54,460 nucleotides of DNA from Alphaproteobacteria bacterium (GCA_018650465.1 JABIFY010000057.1:1-54460), one strand, 5' to 3'; positions 26,550 to 35,791 are shown, numbered from the stretch's first letter. Notes: a model not told the origin generated them from the sequence alone. Numbers and translations: made by a program.

Positions 26550-27501
26550 TTGCGTCTTTGCCGCCGGGGTGGCGTTCGGGCAGGATACCCGCTCCCCACT
26601 TTTGCAGGACGATGTTGAGCACCAGGCCGATGATGAACATACGCATATAGGGCACGCGTACGGCAAATTCGCCGGTCAGGCTGAAGGCCTGGATGACCAT
26701 TTCGGACATGGACCAGAGCGACCAGATAATAAGCGCGCCCAACAGAACGCCCTTGTTGTTGCCGCTGCCGCCGACGATCATCATCACCCAGACCAGAAAC
26801 GTGGTGAGTAGTGGTTCGGTGGCTTCAATGCCGATGAACTTGAAATAGTGGGCACTGAGTGCACCGCCCAGGCCCATGATGGATGAGCCAATGATGAAGG
26901 CTTCCAGACGCAGGCGTTCAACATTTTTGCCTGAGGCACGGGCGGCCAGTTCGTTGTCCCGGATGGCCCGCATGATGCGGCCCCAGGGAGAATGCTGGCC
27001 GCGTTCCAGCAGCAGGTAAACAACCAACAGAATGCTCAACACAAGGGCCAGGAATGCCAGGGGGCCGGCAAGACCGCCGAGGCTTTCAAAAGGTTTTGGG
27101 ATGTTGGAAATGCCACGGGCACCATTGGTGGCCCACATTTCATTTTTCAAAATCAGACGCAGGATTTCAGCAATACCAATGGTGGCGATGGCCAGGTAAT
27201 CACTTCGCAACCGAATGCAAATCTTGCCAACGAAGAAGGCGATAATGGCCGACGTAATCATGGCGGCAATGGCCCCAACCCAGAAGGGCATGTCGAATCC
27301 ACCGAGATGTTTGCTGGCTTCTTCCGTCGTCATGATGGCGGCTGTGTAGGCACCAATGGCGAAGAAGCCGGCGATACCCACATTGAACAGGCCGGTAACA
27401 CCCCAGTTCAGGTTCAGCCCCAGCCCCATGACGCCATAAATGGCGATCATGGTCAGCAACGTTATTGCGTAGCTGGAATAGCCCATCATCTGGTCTGACA
27501 T
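26536..27501 (-). CDS. livM: Branched-chain amino acid-type ABC transporter permease LivM
   Basis: 321 residues with about 8-10 membrane segments. It has the LivM/H permease signature GVTGLFNVGIAGFFAIGAYTAA near residue 35-56 and the EAA-like loop MRAIRDNELAARASGKNVERLRLEAF (abridged core A-I-R-D-N-E-x-A-A). It pairs with LivH in the inner membrane. Its ATG overlaps the livH stop (TGATG), indicating coupled translation. It is the last gene of the operon. Confidence 0.95.
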   Translation of the reverse strand: MSDQMMGYSSYAITLLTMIAIYGVMGLGLNLNWGVTGLFNVGIAGFFAIGAYTAAIMTTEEASKHLGGFDMPFWVGAIAAMITSAIIAFFVGKICIRLRSDYLAIATIGIAEILRLILKNEMWATNGARGISNIPKPFESLGGLAGPLAFLALVLSILLVVYLLLERGQHSPWGRIMRAIRDNELAARASGKNVERLRLEAFIIGSSIMGLGGALSAHYFKFIGIEATEPLLTTFLVWVMMIVGGSGNNKGVLLGALIIWSLWSMSEMVIQAFSLTGEFAVRVPYMRMFIIGLVLNIVLQKWGAGILPERHPGGKDAKPKR

Positions 27502-28400
27502 CAGTAGACCCTCCCGCGGAACAGGCCGCTGGGTCGCCAGATCAACATGATCACCATGATGGCGAAGGCAATGCCGGTCTTATAGCCGGGCGACAACAAT
27601 GGTCCGTCGCCAAGCCAGGGATAGGCTGAAATTTCTTCAGCAATACCAATGACCATGCCGCCTGCCATGGCACCATAGGCCTTGCCGATGCCGCCTAAAA
27701 TCGCGGCAGCAAAAATCGGCAGGATCAGGTCCCAGCCTGCATTGGCATGAATTTGCGAATCCCAGCCAATGAACACTCCGCCGATAGCGGCAAGCCCTGC
27801 CCCGATGATCCAGGTGGCCTGAACAACTTTTTCGGTTGAGATACCAGCCAGTCGTGACAGTTCCGGCGAATCACTGACGGCCCGCATGGCCTTGCCGATT
27901 TTGGTTCTGGACAGGGTCCAGTGAATACCCAGCATGATGCCAATAGTAATGAGCATCATCCAGATATGACGTTCGGCAATGCGGAAGCTGTCAAAGAACA
28001 CCAGCGGCATGGTGATGCCGGAGGAATAGGTTTCCGTATTCACGCCCCATACGACCATGATCAGCGAGCGCAACATCAGGGCCACACCAAACGACGCGAT
28101 CACAACAATGATCGTGGATTTCTCTCGCAACGGTTTGTAAAAAACCCGGTCGATACCCAGGGTCACCACAATGGTGCCGATGACGGCAAAAGGCAGCGCC
28201 AGAATTGGCCCAACGCCCAGAAAGCCGATGGCCGAGAAAGCGACGAAAGCGCCCAGGGTCATCATATCGCCATGGGCGAAATGGGCAAATCTGAGAATGC
28301 CAAAGACCATGGAGACACCAATAGCGCCCAAGGCATAAATTGATCCCAAAACAATGCCGGGTATCAAATAGAAATTCAGAAAAAGTAGTAGATCACCCAC
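27501..28400 (-). CDS. livH: Branched-chain amino acid-type ABC transporter permease LivH
   Basis: 299 residues, GTG start at 28400 with GGGAGG upstream, 3 bases after the livF stop. Features: GSIYALGAIGVSMVFGILRFAHFAHGDMMTLGAF (family motif, central part G-I-L-R-F-A-H-F-A-H-G-D), then TKIGKAMRAVSDSPELSRLAGI, the ATPase-contact loop. About 8 membrane segments. Forms the transmembrane pore with LivM. Confidence 0.95.
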   Translation of the reverse strand: MGDLLLFLNFYLIPGIVLGSIYALGAIGVSMVFGILRFAHFAHGDMMTLGAFVAFSAIGFLGVGPILALPFAVIGTIVVTLGIDRVFYKPLREKSTIIVVIASFGVALMLRSLIMVVWGVNTETYSSGITMPLVFFDSFRIAERHIWMMLITIGIMLGIHWTLSRTKIGKAMRAVSDSPELSRLAGISTEKVVQATWIIGAGLAAIGGVFIGWDSQIHANAGWDLILPIFAAAILGGIGKAYGAMAGGMVIGIAEEISAYPWLGDGPLLSPGYKTGIAFAIMVIMLIWRPSGLFRGRVY

Positions 28401-28403
28401 GAT

Positions 28404-29111
28404 TCAACCTCCCAGAAACATTTCGGCGACCTCACGGTCGGCGATAAGCTCGGGTCCGCTGCCTTCGTGCCGGTTCTGGCCGTCGACAAGTACGTAACCG
28501 CGATGTGAAATAGCCAAGGCTTGCTTGGCGTTTTGTTCAACCATCAGAACAGGTGTTCCGGCAGCATTAACCTGAATGACCAGTTCAAAAATTTCCTGGG
28601 CATATTTGGGCGAAAGACCCGCTGTGGGTTCGTCCAGCATCAAAACCTGAGGCTCCAGCATCAAGGCCCGGCCCATGGCCACCATCTGGCGCTGACCACC
28701 CGACAAGGTGCCCGCTGCCTGATTGCGTTTTTCCAGCAAGGGCGGAAACAGCTCGTAGACATTTTTCAAACGACCTTCGAGCGGACCATCAAAAGTAAAG
28801 GCACCCATCTCAAGATTTTCTTCCACCGAAAGGTTCGGAAAAACATTGTTTGTTTGCGGCACAAAGCCAACGCCCTTGCCGACGACTTCTTCCGGCGGCA
28901 TGCCGGTAATGTCGTGGCTGCCCATGGTGACTTTGCCGCTATGCATCACCAGCAAGCCAAACACGGCTTTCATGGCCGTGGACTTGCCAGCCCCATTGGG
29001 ACCAACGATGGAAACAATTTCGCCCGGATCAAGTTTCAGAGACACATTGTGCAGGATGTTGGCGTCACCGCCATAACCAGCCGTGACATCGATCAGTTCA
29101 AGAACACTCAT
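28404..29111 (-). CDS. livF: Branched-chain amino acid-type ABC transporter ATP-binding protein LivF
   Basis: 235 residues, single ABC domain: Walker A GPNGAGKST, Q-loop FVPQTNNVFPNLSVEENL, signature LSGGQRQMVAMGRAL, Walker B VLMLDEPTAGLSP, H-loop VEQNAKQAL. Its ATG overlaps the end of livG by four bases. Cytoplasmic energising subunit. Confidence 0.95.
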   Translation of the reverse strand: MSVLELIDVTAGYGGDANILHNVSLKLDPGEIVSIVGPNGAGKSTAMKAVFGLLVMHSGKVTMGSHDITGMPPEEVVGKGVGFVPQTNNVFPNLSVEENLEMGAFTFDGPLEGRLKNVYELFPPLLEKRNQAAGTLSGGQRQMVAMGRALMLEPQVLMLDEPTAGLSPKYAQEIFELVIQVNAAGTPVLMVEQNAKQALAISHRGYVLVDGQNRHEGSGPELIADREVAEMFLGG

Positions 29112-29932
29112 GCCGTGGCCTCCGTCGTTTGCGAGCCCAGATAGGCTTCCAGCACACGGTCATCTTTTCGGATATCGTCCATATGTCCCTGGGTCAGCAC
29201 ACTGCCCGCAGCCATAACCACAACCGGGTTACACAGGCGGGCGATCATGTCCATGTTATGTTCAACAATACAAAAGGTAATGCCGCGTTCCTGGTTCAGG
29301 CGTTGAATTTTTTCACCCAGCTGGTTCAGCAAGGTCGGGTTCACGCCAGCGCCCGGCTCATCCAGCAACACAACTTCAGCTTCCGACATCATGGAGCGGC
29401 CAAGCTCAAGTAATTTTTTCTGGCCGCCGGAAAGATTACCTGCCAATTCGTCACGAACCTGTGTCATGCCGAGAAATTCAAGGGTTTCTTCCGCCAGTTC
29501 CTGAACTTCAGCTTCGCGTTTGGCGACGGCCCCTGGCATAAACCAGGTCTTGAACAGGTTCTCGCCGTCCTGGTCGGCCGGGACGGCCATCAGGTTTTCC
29601 AGCGTGGTCAGGCCGTGAAATTCGTGGGGGATTTGAAAGGTACGCACCAGACCTTTGTGGAACAACTCGTGCGGCTCCTCTCCCGTGACGTCTTTGCCAT
29701 GCAGCAGGACAGTACCAGAATCGGGCTTGATAAAGCCTGTAACGATGGTGAAAAGTGTGGTTTTTCCGGCCCCGTTAGGTCCGATCAAACCGGTTATCGA
29801 TCCTTTGTTGACATCAAAAGAGCATCCGTCAACGGCATGAACACCGCCAAAACTCTTGGATATATCCTGGATCGAGACGACAGGTTGACCGTCGGGGGTA
29901 CCGCCAAATGCGGCGTTCGTATCCAAACTCAA
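29108..29932 (-). CDS. livG: Branched-chain amino acid-type ABC transporter ATP-binding protein LivG
   Basis: 274 residues, TTG start at 29932 with GGGAG upstream. Walker A GPNGAGKTTLF, a LivG-type insertion after FHGLTTLENLMA, signature LSGGQKKLLELGRSMM, and Walker B VVLLDEPGAGVNPTL with Glu retained. Within the LivG family the insertion region and EHNMDMIARL H-loop are standard. First gene of livGFHM; no binding-protein gene is in this operon. Confidence 0.95.
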   Translation of the reverse strand: MSLDTNAAFGGTPDGQPVVSIQDISKSFGGVHAVDGCSFDVNKGSITGLIGPNGAGKTTLFTIVTGFIKPDSGTVLLHGKDVTGEEPHELFHKGLVRTFQIPHEFHGLTTLENLMAVPADQDGENLFKTWFMPGAVAKREAEVQELAEETLEFLGMTQVRDELAGNLSGGQKKLLELGRSMMSEAEVVLLDEPGAGVNPTLLNQLGEKIQRLNQERGITFCIVEHNMDMIARLCNPVVVMAAGSVLTQGHMDDIRKDDRVLEAYLGSQTTEATA

Positions 29933-29998
29933 AATTGTTCTCCCAAGCGCGGCTATTATTTATTTGTGCCACATCACTTGGTTAAGCCGTAATGGATT

Positions 29999-30217
29999 TC
30001 AGGCAAGAATTCCACCTGAATCAGGTTTTTTTCTGTCTTTGTTCATGACGTATTCAAGTTTGCGTACTGCATTTTTGCTGAGAAGATGCTTGCCCGCATT
30101 GGCTGGCCCGACAATCGACGCCTCCATGCCCGTGACAGGGTCAACGGCTGTCACTTTCACGGAATTCCCAATGCGGTGCATTTCAATCAGATAATCACCG
30201 TCACCACCTCGGCTCAA
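29999..30217 (-). CDS. Small conserved protein (DUF6898-like)
   Basis: 72 residues: GDYLIEMHRIGNSVKVTAVDPVTGMEASIVGPANAG (core pattern Y-L-I-E-x-x-x-x-G-x-x-V-K-V-x-A-V-D-P-V-T-G) and KNAVRKLEYVMNK. I recall this short protein as conserved near hemA in Rhodospirillales-like bacteria under DUF6898; function unknown. The start appears to be TTG 30217 with GGGGATT upstream. It lies 43 bases after hemA on the same strand, so probably co-transcribed. Confidence 0.75.
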   Translation of the reverse strand: MSRGGDGDYLIEMHRIGNSVKVTAVDPVTGMEASIVGPANAGKHLLSKNAVRKLEYVMNKDRKKPDSGGILA

Positions 30218-30260
30218 TCTTTAATCCCCCAACTTTTATCCTTCAACTCTCATGTGGCTC

Positions 30261-31472
30261 TCAGGCGGCCCTTTGCAGACCGATGCGGCCCCAGATTGCA
30301 CACATGGCTTTCACAAGATCGTCCATCATTTCATCCGTATGCAACGGTGTCGGCGTAAAGCGCAAGCGTTCCGTGCCGCGAGGCACAGTCGGATAATTGA
30401 TAGGCTGAACGTAAATGCCGTGCTCGTCCAGCAGCATGTCCGACGCCTGTTTACACAGCACCGGATCAGCTACCATGACGGGCACGATGTGGCTAACACT
30501 GTCCATCACTGGCAAACCGGCATCCTTGAACAAACGTTTCAGGCGGGCGGCTCGTTCCTGGTGGCGCTCACGTTCTACTGTCGACTGCTTGAGATGTGTC
30601 ACACTGGCGAGGGCACCGGCTGCAATAACCGGGCTAAGAGACGTCGAAAAGATAAAGGCCTGAGCAAAAGAGCGAACGGCATCCAGCATGGCAGCAGGAC
30701 CGGCCACATAACCACCGCCCACACCAAAGGCTTTGCCCAGCGTGCCGTTAATGACGTCGACGCGATCCATGACACCATCACGTTCGGCAACACCGCCACC
30801 GCGTTGACCATAAAGCCCAACTGCGTGGACTTCATCCAGATAGGTCATGGCGTTATATTTGTCAGCCAAATCACAGAAAGCCTCGATGGGGGCGATATCG
30901 CCGTCCATGGAATAAACAGATTCAAAGGCAATGATTTTAGGCCGATCCAGCGGCTCTGCTTTCAATTTGGCTTCCAGATCATCCAGATCGTTGTGCTCAA
31001 AAATCTTGCGGTCGGTCTCGGCGTGGCGAATGCCTTCAATCATGGAGGAATGGTTCAGGCTGTCAGAAAAGATGACACAGCCCTTGAGCAGTTTGCCCAA
31101 TGTACTGAGGGCAGCTTCATTGGCATTATAGCCAGAGGTGAAGATCAATCCGGCTTCCTTGCCATGCAGATCTGCCAAGGCTTCTTCCAGCAAAACATGA
31201 TAATGGTTGGTGCCGGATATATTGCGTGTGCCGCCTGCCCCGGCGCCCACTTCCCCCAATGCCTGACGCATGGCCTCCAGAACCTTTGGATGCTGGCCCA
31301 TGCCCAGATAGTCGTTACTGCACCAGACTGTCACTTCGCTGGTTTCACCATCGACATAACGGGTCGCGCGCGGAAAATCACCGGCATGCCTGGCCAGTTC
31401 AGCGAAAACCCGGTAACGGCCTTCCTGCTTCAATTCGGCAATACGATCTGCGTAAAACTGTGTGTAATCCAT
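30261..31472 (-). CDS. hemA: 5-aminolevulinate synthase
   Basis: 403 residues of the alpha-oxoamine synthase PLP family. Motifs: [48 protein letters not shown], and the PLP lysine in [19 protein letters not shown]. It condenses glycine and succinyl-CoA, the first step of heme synthesis by the C4 route used by alphaproteobacteria. ATG 31472 is preferred over in-frame GTG 31487. Divergent from ridA. Confidence 0.97.
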   Translation of the reverse strand: MDYTQFYADRIAELKQEGRYRVFAELARHAGDFPRATRYVDGETSEVTVWCSNDYLGMGQHPKVLEAMRQALGEVGAGAGGTRNISGTNHYHVLLEEALADLHGKEAGLIFTSGYNANEAALSTLGKLLKGCVIFSDSLNHSSMIEGIRHAETDRKIFEHNDLDDLEAKLKAEPLDRPKIIAFESVYSMDGDIAPIEAFCDLADKYNAMTYLDEVHAVGLYGQRGGGVAERDGVMDRVDVINGTLGKAFGVGGGYVAGPAAMLDAVRSFAQAFIFSTSLSPVIAAGALASVTHLKQSTVERERHQERAARLKRLFKDAGLPVMDSVSHIVPVMVADPVLCKQASDMLLDEHGIYVQPINYPTVPRGTERLRFTPTPLHTDEMMDDLVKAMCAIWGRIGLQRAA

Positions 31473-31660
31473 AACCTGGCGCTCCACCTGATGCCACCAA
31501 CAATAATAATTCTAATTCATATACCCCGAAAAAGCTTGTCAGCAAATGCGTCGCGATGACGCAGACGAGATTAAGCTCTTTTGACATCAGCAACCCAAAC
31601 ATATCACAGGGCAGTTGCCGGAAAATTACTTTAGGTTTAAAATAATCTTCACTTCCTAAT

Positions 31661-31674
31661 CAAGATACATCTTG
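31661..31674. promoter_or_regulatory. 14-bp palindrome in the hemA-ridA divergent region
   Basis: CAAGATACATCTTG is a perfect palindrome-like inverted repeat (6-bp arms, 2-base centre) about 50 bases before the ridA ATG. A related half, GATATGCACCCTGTTTT, follows. It could be an operator, but no known regulator motif was recognised. Confidence 0.35.
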
Positions 31675-31721
31675 TTTTCCTGATATGCACCCTGTTTTGG
31701 CTCTATAGCGGACATAAATCA

Positions 31722-32117
31722 ATGCAAACCTTGTTGCCTGAAGGCTGGCCCCGGCCCAGCGGATATTCTCTTGGCGTCGCGGCGGAAGGTCGCCAAATTC
31801 ATGTGGCTGGCTTGATTGGCTGGTTACCGGATGGCAGTTTCCCCTCCTCGACACTGGGTGGCCAGGTCCGTCAAGCCCTGCAAAATACGGTCGATGTGCT
31901 GGCCGAAGCCGGTGCCGGACCTGAACATGTGGTGCGTCAAACCTGGTATATCCGTGACCGCGATGACTATATCGCAGAAATCAAGGATATAGGTGCTGCC
32001 TGGAAAGACATCATGGGCAAGAATTTTCCGGCCATGGCGGTAGTCGAAATTTCACGTTTGATCGAGAGCAACGCCTTGGTTGAAATAGAGACCTACGCCG
32101 TACTGCCAACGGACTAA
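31722..32117 (+). CDS. RidA family protein
   Basis: 131 residues of the YjgF/YER057c/UK114 fold: GGQVRQALQNTVDVLAEAGAGPEHVVRQTWYI (core V-R-Q-A-L-Q-N then V-V-R-Q-T-W-Y-I) and FPAMAVVEISRLIESNALVEIE near the C-terminus. Archetypal RidA proteins deaminate reactive enamines/imines; here the usual C-terminal Arg-Val motif is replaced by VEISRL, so it belongs to a variant subgroup. Followed after 4 bases by an EamA permease reading frame. Confidence 0.9.
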   Translation: MQTLLPEGWPRPSGYSLGVAAEGRQIHVAGLIGWLPDGSFPSSTLGGQVRQALQNTVDVLAEAGAGPEHVVRQTWYIRDRDDYIAEIKDIGAAWKDIMGKNFPAMAVVEISRLIESNALVEIETYAVLPTD

Positions 32118-32121
32118 GGCA

Positions 32122-33000
32122 ATTTCCTCACGACTACCACTTAAAGGTCTTGTTCTACTGATCGGCCTGACACTGGTTTGGGGGGCTAGTTGGCCCATCA
32201 TGAAGATCGCTGCCGAGGGCATGCCTGTCTTTGTTTATCGCTTCATCTCGGCCTTTGGTGCCAGCATTTTCATGTTGATTGTGACCAAAGCAACAGGCCA
32301 TTCCCTGGCCCTGCCCCGACGTTTGTGGCGACCGATCTTGCTGGTCGCTTTTTTTAACGGCTTTACCTTTCTGTTTTTATCAGCACTTGGCTTGCTGATC
32401 CTACCTTCGGGCCATGCTGCCGTGATGGCCTATACCATGCCTTTGTGGGCTTTCCTGATCAGCATTCCCGTCCTGCACGAGCGCCCGCAAGCCATGCAGT
32501 GGATCGGCCTGGCCCTTGGCATGGCCGCCATTGCGGTATTATTGATCGATAGTCTGCACGGGGAAGACAATGCTGTGACGGGGATATTTGTCATGGGAGG
32601 CGCCGCGGTTTGCTGGGCCACGGGAACCATTATTGTCAAAAAAGTTGATTGGCAGCAGCCCATGTCACTGATCGTGACCTGGCAATTCCTGCTGGGTAGC
32701 TTGCCCTTTGGATTGTTAATGCTAAAGGATTTACCAGGCCTGGAGTGGCCTCCGACAGATGTGGTTCTGGCTGTTGTTTATACCGTCGTACTGGCCCTGG
32801 GCTTTGGCTTTTGGGCCTGGTTCAAAATCGTTGAAATGGTGCCAGCGTCCGTTGCCTCATTGTCCGTATTGGCCATTCCGGCCATCGGTGTAGCGTCCGG
32901 TGGGTTTATCCTTGGGGAGGTAATCGGGATGACTGAAATTATCGCTTTGGCATTGTTATTGGGTGCCCTGGCGACAGTCGTCCTGCCAAAGCCGCAATAG
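32122..33000 (+). CDS. EamA/DMT family transporter with probable non-canonical (ATT) start
   Basis: 292 residues if read from 32122, with ten membrane segments and two EamA repeats. The first ATG in frame is 32200, but it falls inside transmembrane helix 1. Upstream codons encode LPLKGLVLLIGLTLVWGASWP, the standard first helix of this family. Between the ridA stop and 32200 no ATG, GTG or TTG exists in frame; ATT 32122 follows AAGG at the ridA stop. Translation coupled to ridA from ATT is the best explanation. Cargo unknown (amino acid or metabolite export is common). Confidence 0.82.
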   Translation: MSSRLPLKGLVLLIGLTLVWGASWPIMKIAAEGMPVFVYRFISAFGASIFMLIVTKATGHSLALPRRLWRPILLVAFFNGFTFLFLSALGLLILPSGHAAVMAYTMPLWAFLISIPVLHERPQAMQWIGLALGMAAIAVLLIDSLHGEDNAVTGIFVMGGAAVCWATGTIIVKKVDWQQPMSLIVTWQFLLGSLPFGLLMLKDLPGLEWPPTDVVLAVVYTVVLALGFGFWAWFKIVEMVPASVASLSVLAIPAIGVASGGFILGEVIGMTEIIALALLLGALATVVLPKPQ

Positions 33001-33020
33001 CTTCTATCCCAATCCGAGGG

Positions 33021-33527
33021 TCAGCGACCACCAAACCTTAGCTGATCTGCCCAGAAGCGCTCCAGGGTGCGTAGCGACTGGTTAATGCCGTCCAGTGCTT
33101 CATTTTCGATCACACCTTCATTCAGGGCGACGACATGCTTGTGGTAAAGTTTTTCCATGAATTTGTGCAGCACCAAGCCCTTGTCGCTCAACTTGATACG
33201 CACTGAACGCCGGTCATGGGCAGAGCGTTCCTGATCGACAAAGCCGTTTTCAACCAGTTTTTTCAGATTATAAGTCACGTTGGAACCAAGGTAATAACCA
33301 CGCGTGGTTAATTCACCGACGGTCATCTCATCTTCGCCAATATTATACAATATCAGAGCCTGAACGTTATTGCAGTCCTTGATATCTTCGCGGTCCAGCT
33401 CAGCCTTGACCACATCAAGAAATTGCCGGTGCAAGCGCTCAATAAGCTGCAAGGCCTCGAGATACAGCCCTTTGCCGGTCTCGACCTTTTCTTCAGAATT
33501 TTCGTTGGTTGTGCCGTTATCCGACAT
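33021..33527 (-). CDS. MarR family winged-helix regulator (LdtR-like)
   Basis: 168 residues. Helical dimerisation ends flank a winged HTH: VGELTTRGYYLGSNVTYNLKKLVENGFVDQERSAHDRRSVRIKLSDKG (key parts Y-Y-L-G-S-N-V-T-Y-N-L-K-K-L-V and D-R-R-S-V-R-I). The G-S-N-V-T-Y-N-L-K-K-L-V recognition helix resembles LdtR-type regulators of Rhizobiales, which control cell-wall and stress genes. The start is ATG 33527 directly after GTG 33530, with GAGG upstream. It converges with the EamA gene and precedes no obvious target. Confidence 0.88.
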   Translation of the reverse strand: MSDNGTTNENSEEKVETGKGLYLEALQLIERLHRQFLDVVKAELDREDIKDCNNVQALILYNIGEDEMTVGELTTRGYYLGSNVTYNLKKLVENGFVDQERSAHDRRSVRIKLSDKGLVLHKFMEKLYHKHVVALNEGVIENEALDGINQSLRTLERFWADQLRFGGR

Positions 33528-33676
33528 CACTGGCGACCTCTTTATCGTTGCTGAACATGCGCTTGTCGTACCCCTGTCATTCTCAAGGTTAATCTAACCA
33601 AATATTGTCTCTGCCGCCAGCAAGATTGCGTCTCAAGATTCGAATGACTGTTTGATCTCGTTATTTTGTCAGGCAA

Positions 33677-34579
33677 TCAGCCCAACAGCAGAACAAGAAT
33701 TCCTGCAATAACCAATAGTATGCCGGTAAATTCCAGACGCGTCGTGCGTTCCCTGAAAACCAGGTGAGCGGCGATAAAGGTAAAGACCAGCTCGACCTGG
33801 CCCAGGGCGCGCACATAAGCAGCGTTCTGGATCGTCATAGCTGTGAACCAGCCAACCGAGCCCACCATACCTGTGACACCCACCCAGCTCGCAACTCGCC
33901 AACTGCGTAATACCCGGACAAATTCACCGGGCTCACGCAAAATCAGATAGATCCCCATCATGATCGTCTGAAACCCCAGTACCCAGGCCAGGGTAAAAGC
34001 CGCCTGAATAAGAAACCCGTCCCCGCCCAGGCTGAGGGAAGCTGCGCGGTAGGATACGGCCGAGACACCGAAACAAGCACCTGAGGCCAAGCCGATCAGG
34101 GCCGTGCGTTCCGTCCAGGCAAAAACAATACGTCCCAGACTGATGCCGCTTTGGGCGGACGACAGGGCCACAACCCCAGCCAGACTGATCAGAATGGCGA
34201 TTATCGCCGACGTCGATAACGGGTCCGCGAGGATCACCGCCCCGAAAATGGCGGTTTGCACGGTTTCGGTCTTTGAAAAGGTCGTGCCCACGGCAAAGTT
34301 TCGAAAGGAAAACAAATAGACCAGCAACGCCGTCGCCAACATTTGCGCCGTACCGCCAACGGCTGCATACAAGGCAAAATCCACATTCAGCGATGGCATC
34401 TCGAATTGCGGCATCTGCCCCAGCACCAGCACATACGCCACAGCAAACGGCGCAGCATAAATAAACCGTGCATAAGTCGCCCCGCCCGTACTCAGCCGGT
34501 CTTTGAGGTACTTTTGCAGCATTGAACGCAGGTTCTGAAAGAACGCCGCGCCGATGGTTATGGGGATCCAGAGTTCCAT
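33677..34579 (-). CDS. EamA/DMT family transporter
   Basis: 300 residues, about ten membrane segments in two repeats; segments include VGGTAQMLATALLVYLFSFRNFAVGTTFSKTETVQTAIFGAVIL (abridged: second repeat boundary has T-F-S-K-T-E). This G-T-x-x-S-K-T-E pattern is of the drug/metabolite transporter superfamily. Substrate not inferable. It stands alone between the MarR gene and era. Confidence 0.88.
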   Translation of the reverse strand: MELWIPITIGAAFFQNLRSMLQKYLKDRLSTGGATYARFIYAAPFAVAYVLVLGQMPQFEMPSLNVDFALYAAVGGTAQMLATALLVYLFSFRNFAVGTTFSKTETVQTAIFGAVILADPLSTSAIIAILISLAGVVALSSAQSGISLGRIVFAWTERTALIGLASGACFGVSAVSYRAASLSLGGDGFLIQAAFTLAWVLGFQTIMMGIYLILREPGEFVRVLRSWRVASWVGVTGMVGSVGWFTAMTIQNAAYVRALGQVELVFTFIAAHLVFRERTTRLEFTGILLVIAGILVLLLG

Positions 34580-34742
34580 GGCGGGATTATGCCGGAAATT
34601 TTCGGGAGCGGAAGAGATCGGGGATGGAAATGGTGCGCTTCATACCGGCGAAAGTCAGTATCCATGGTGAGTGGAACATATTTTATGCCTGAAAAAAACT
34701 CACCACGTCATGGATTCGCTGAATGACAATGAAAACAATTTT

Positions 34743-35675
34743 CTAATTCTTCGGGAAATCCAGGCCCATTTCACGGTAACGTTCCGGGTCGTCGAGCCAG
34801 TTTTCGCGGACTTTGACAAACAAAAATAGATGCACGCGGCGGTCCATCTGGGCTTCGAGGTCTTTGCGGGACATTTCGCCGACTTTTTTGATAAGTGAGC
34901 CGCCCTTGCCCAGCACGATGCCCTTGTGATTGGCACGGCTGACATAGACAACCTGCGAGACTTTGGCGGAGCCGTCTTTTAGTTCTTCCCAGGCTTCGGT
35001 TTCTACGGTCAGCTGGTACGGCAATTCCTGGTGCAGGTTAAGAAACAGCTTTTCGCGGGTGACTTCGGCCGCAAGGTAGCGCATCGGGGCCGTTGCGATC
35101 TGATCTTCCGGGTAAAGCCACGGGCCTTCGGGTACGGCTTTGGCGAGGAACTTGCCCAAATCCTGCACACCATCGCCGGTCAGAGCCGAGATCATGAAGA
35201 TGTCGCTAAACAAAGGGCCGCCGTCATCCATTTTTTCCGCACTTAGTTTGTCGGCCAGTTTCAACAATTCCGGGCGCTCAACTGCGTCAACCTTGTTAAT
35301 CAGCAACAGGGCTTGTTTGCCGCGTTTCCGCAGGGCATCGAGGATCACCTGAGTATCGTCATTATTGGCTTTGACCGGACGGCGGGAATCGACCAGCAGA
35401 GCCACGACATCGGCGTCTCCTGCTCCCGACCATGCATCGCTCACCATGGCGCGTTCCAGTCGCCGCTTGGGTTCGAAAATCCCTGGCGTATCGACAAAGA
35501 TCATCTGGCTTTGATCTTCAATGGCAATACCCGTCAGGCGCGCCCGGGTGGTTTGCACCTTGGGGCTGACGATAGCCACTTTAGCCCCCACCAGAGCATT
35601 CAGCAGAGTTGATTTTCCGGCATTGGGGGCGCCGATCAGGGCAACATATCCGCAGCGCGTCGCTTGCGTACTCAT
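34743..35675 (-). CDS. era: GTPase Era
   Basis: 310 residues. GTPase motifs: G1 GAPNAGKSTLLNAL, G2 region TTRARLTGI, G3 DTPGIFEP, G4 NKVD; the C-terminal KH domain has GKGGSLIKKVGEMSRKDLEAQ (G-K-G-G loop binding 16S rRNA 3' end). Era matures the 30S subunit. It follows rnc by 111 bases, a gap that holds a perfect hairpin. The usual next gene, recO, is not present downstream. Confidence 0.97.
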   Translation of the reverse strand: MSTQATRCGYVALIGAPNAGKSTLLNALVGAKVAIVSPKVQTTRARLTGIAIEDQSQMIFVDTPGIFEPKRRLERAMVSDAWSGAGDADVVALLVDSRRPVKANNDDTQVILDALRKRGKQALLLINKVDAVERPELLKLADKLSAEKMDDGGPLFSDIFMISALTGDGVQDLGKFLAKAVPEGPWLYPEDQIATAPMRYLAAEVTREKLFLNLHQELPYQLTVETEAWEELKDGSAKVSQVVYVSRANHKGIVLGKGGSLIKKVGEMSRKDLEAQMDRRVHLFLFVKVRENWLDDPERYREMGLDFPKN

Positions 35676-35764
35676 GTCAGTTTTCTTTCATAGGAGCGTT
35701 TCCGGGCTTTACGGAAACGCAGCGTTGCGTAATCCACAGGGAATGTAACGGTATTAAAGGCAGT

Positions 35765-35791
35765 AGTGATTCCGAAATAATCGGAATCACT
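35765..35791. repeat. Perfect hairpin at the rnc stop (GATTCCG/CGGAATC family)
   Basis: AGTGATTCCGA (35765-35775) and TCGGAATCACT (35781-35791) are perfect 11-bp complements with loop AATAA. The rnc stop codon (35787-35789) is inside the arm. No U-tract follows on either strand. The core GATTCCG...CGGAATC recurs at 52845-52869. Confidence 0.8.

Noticed and set aside
30252-31559. 435-codon frame on the plus strand through hemA
   Set aside because: It lies fully antisense to a clear 5-aminolevulinate synthase with all PLP motifs; third-position GC bias explains the long shadow frame.
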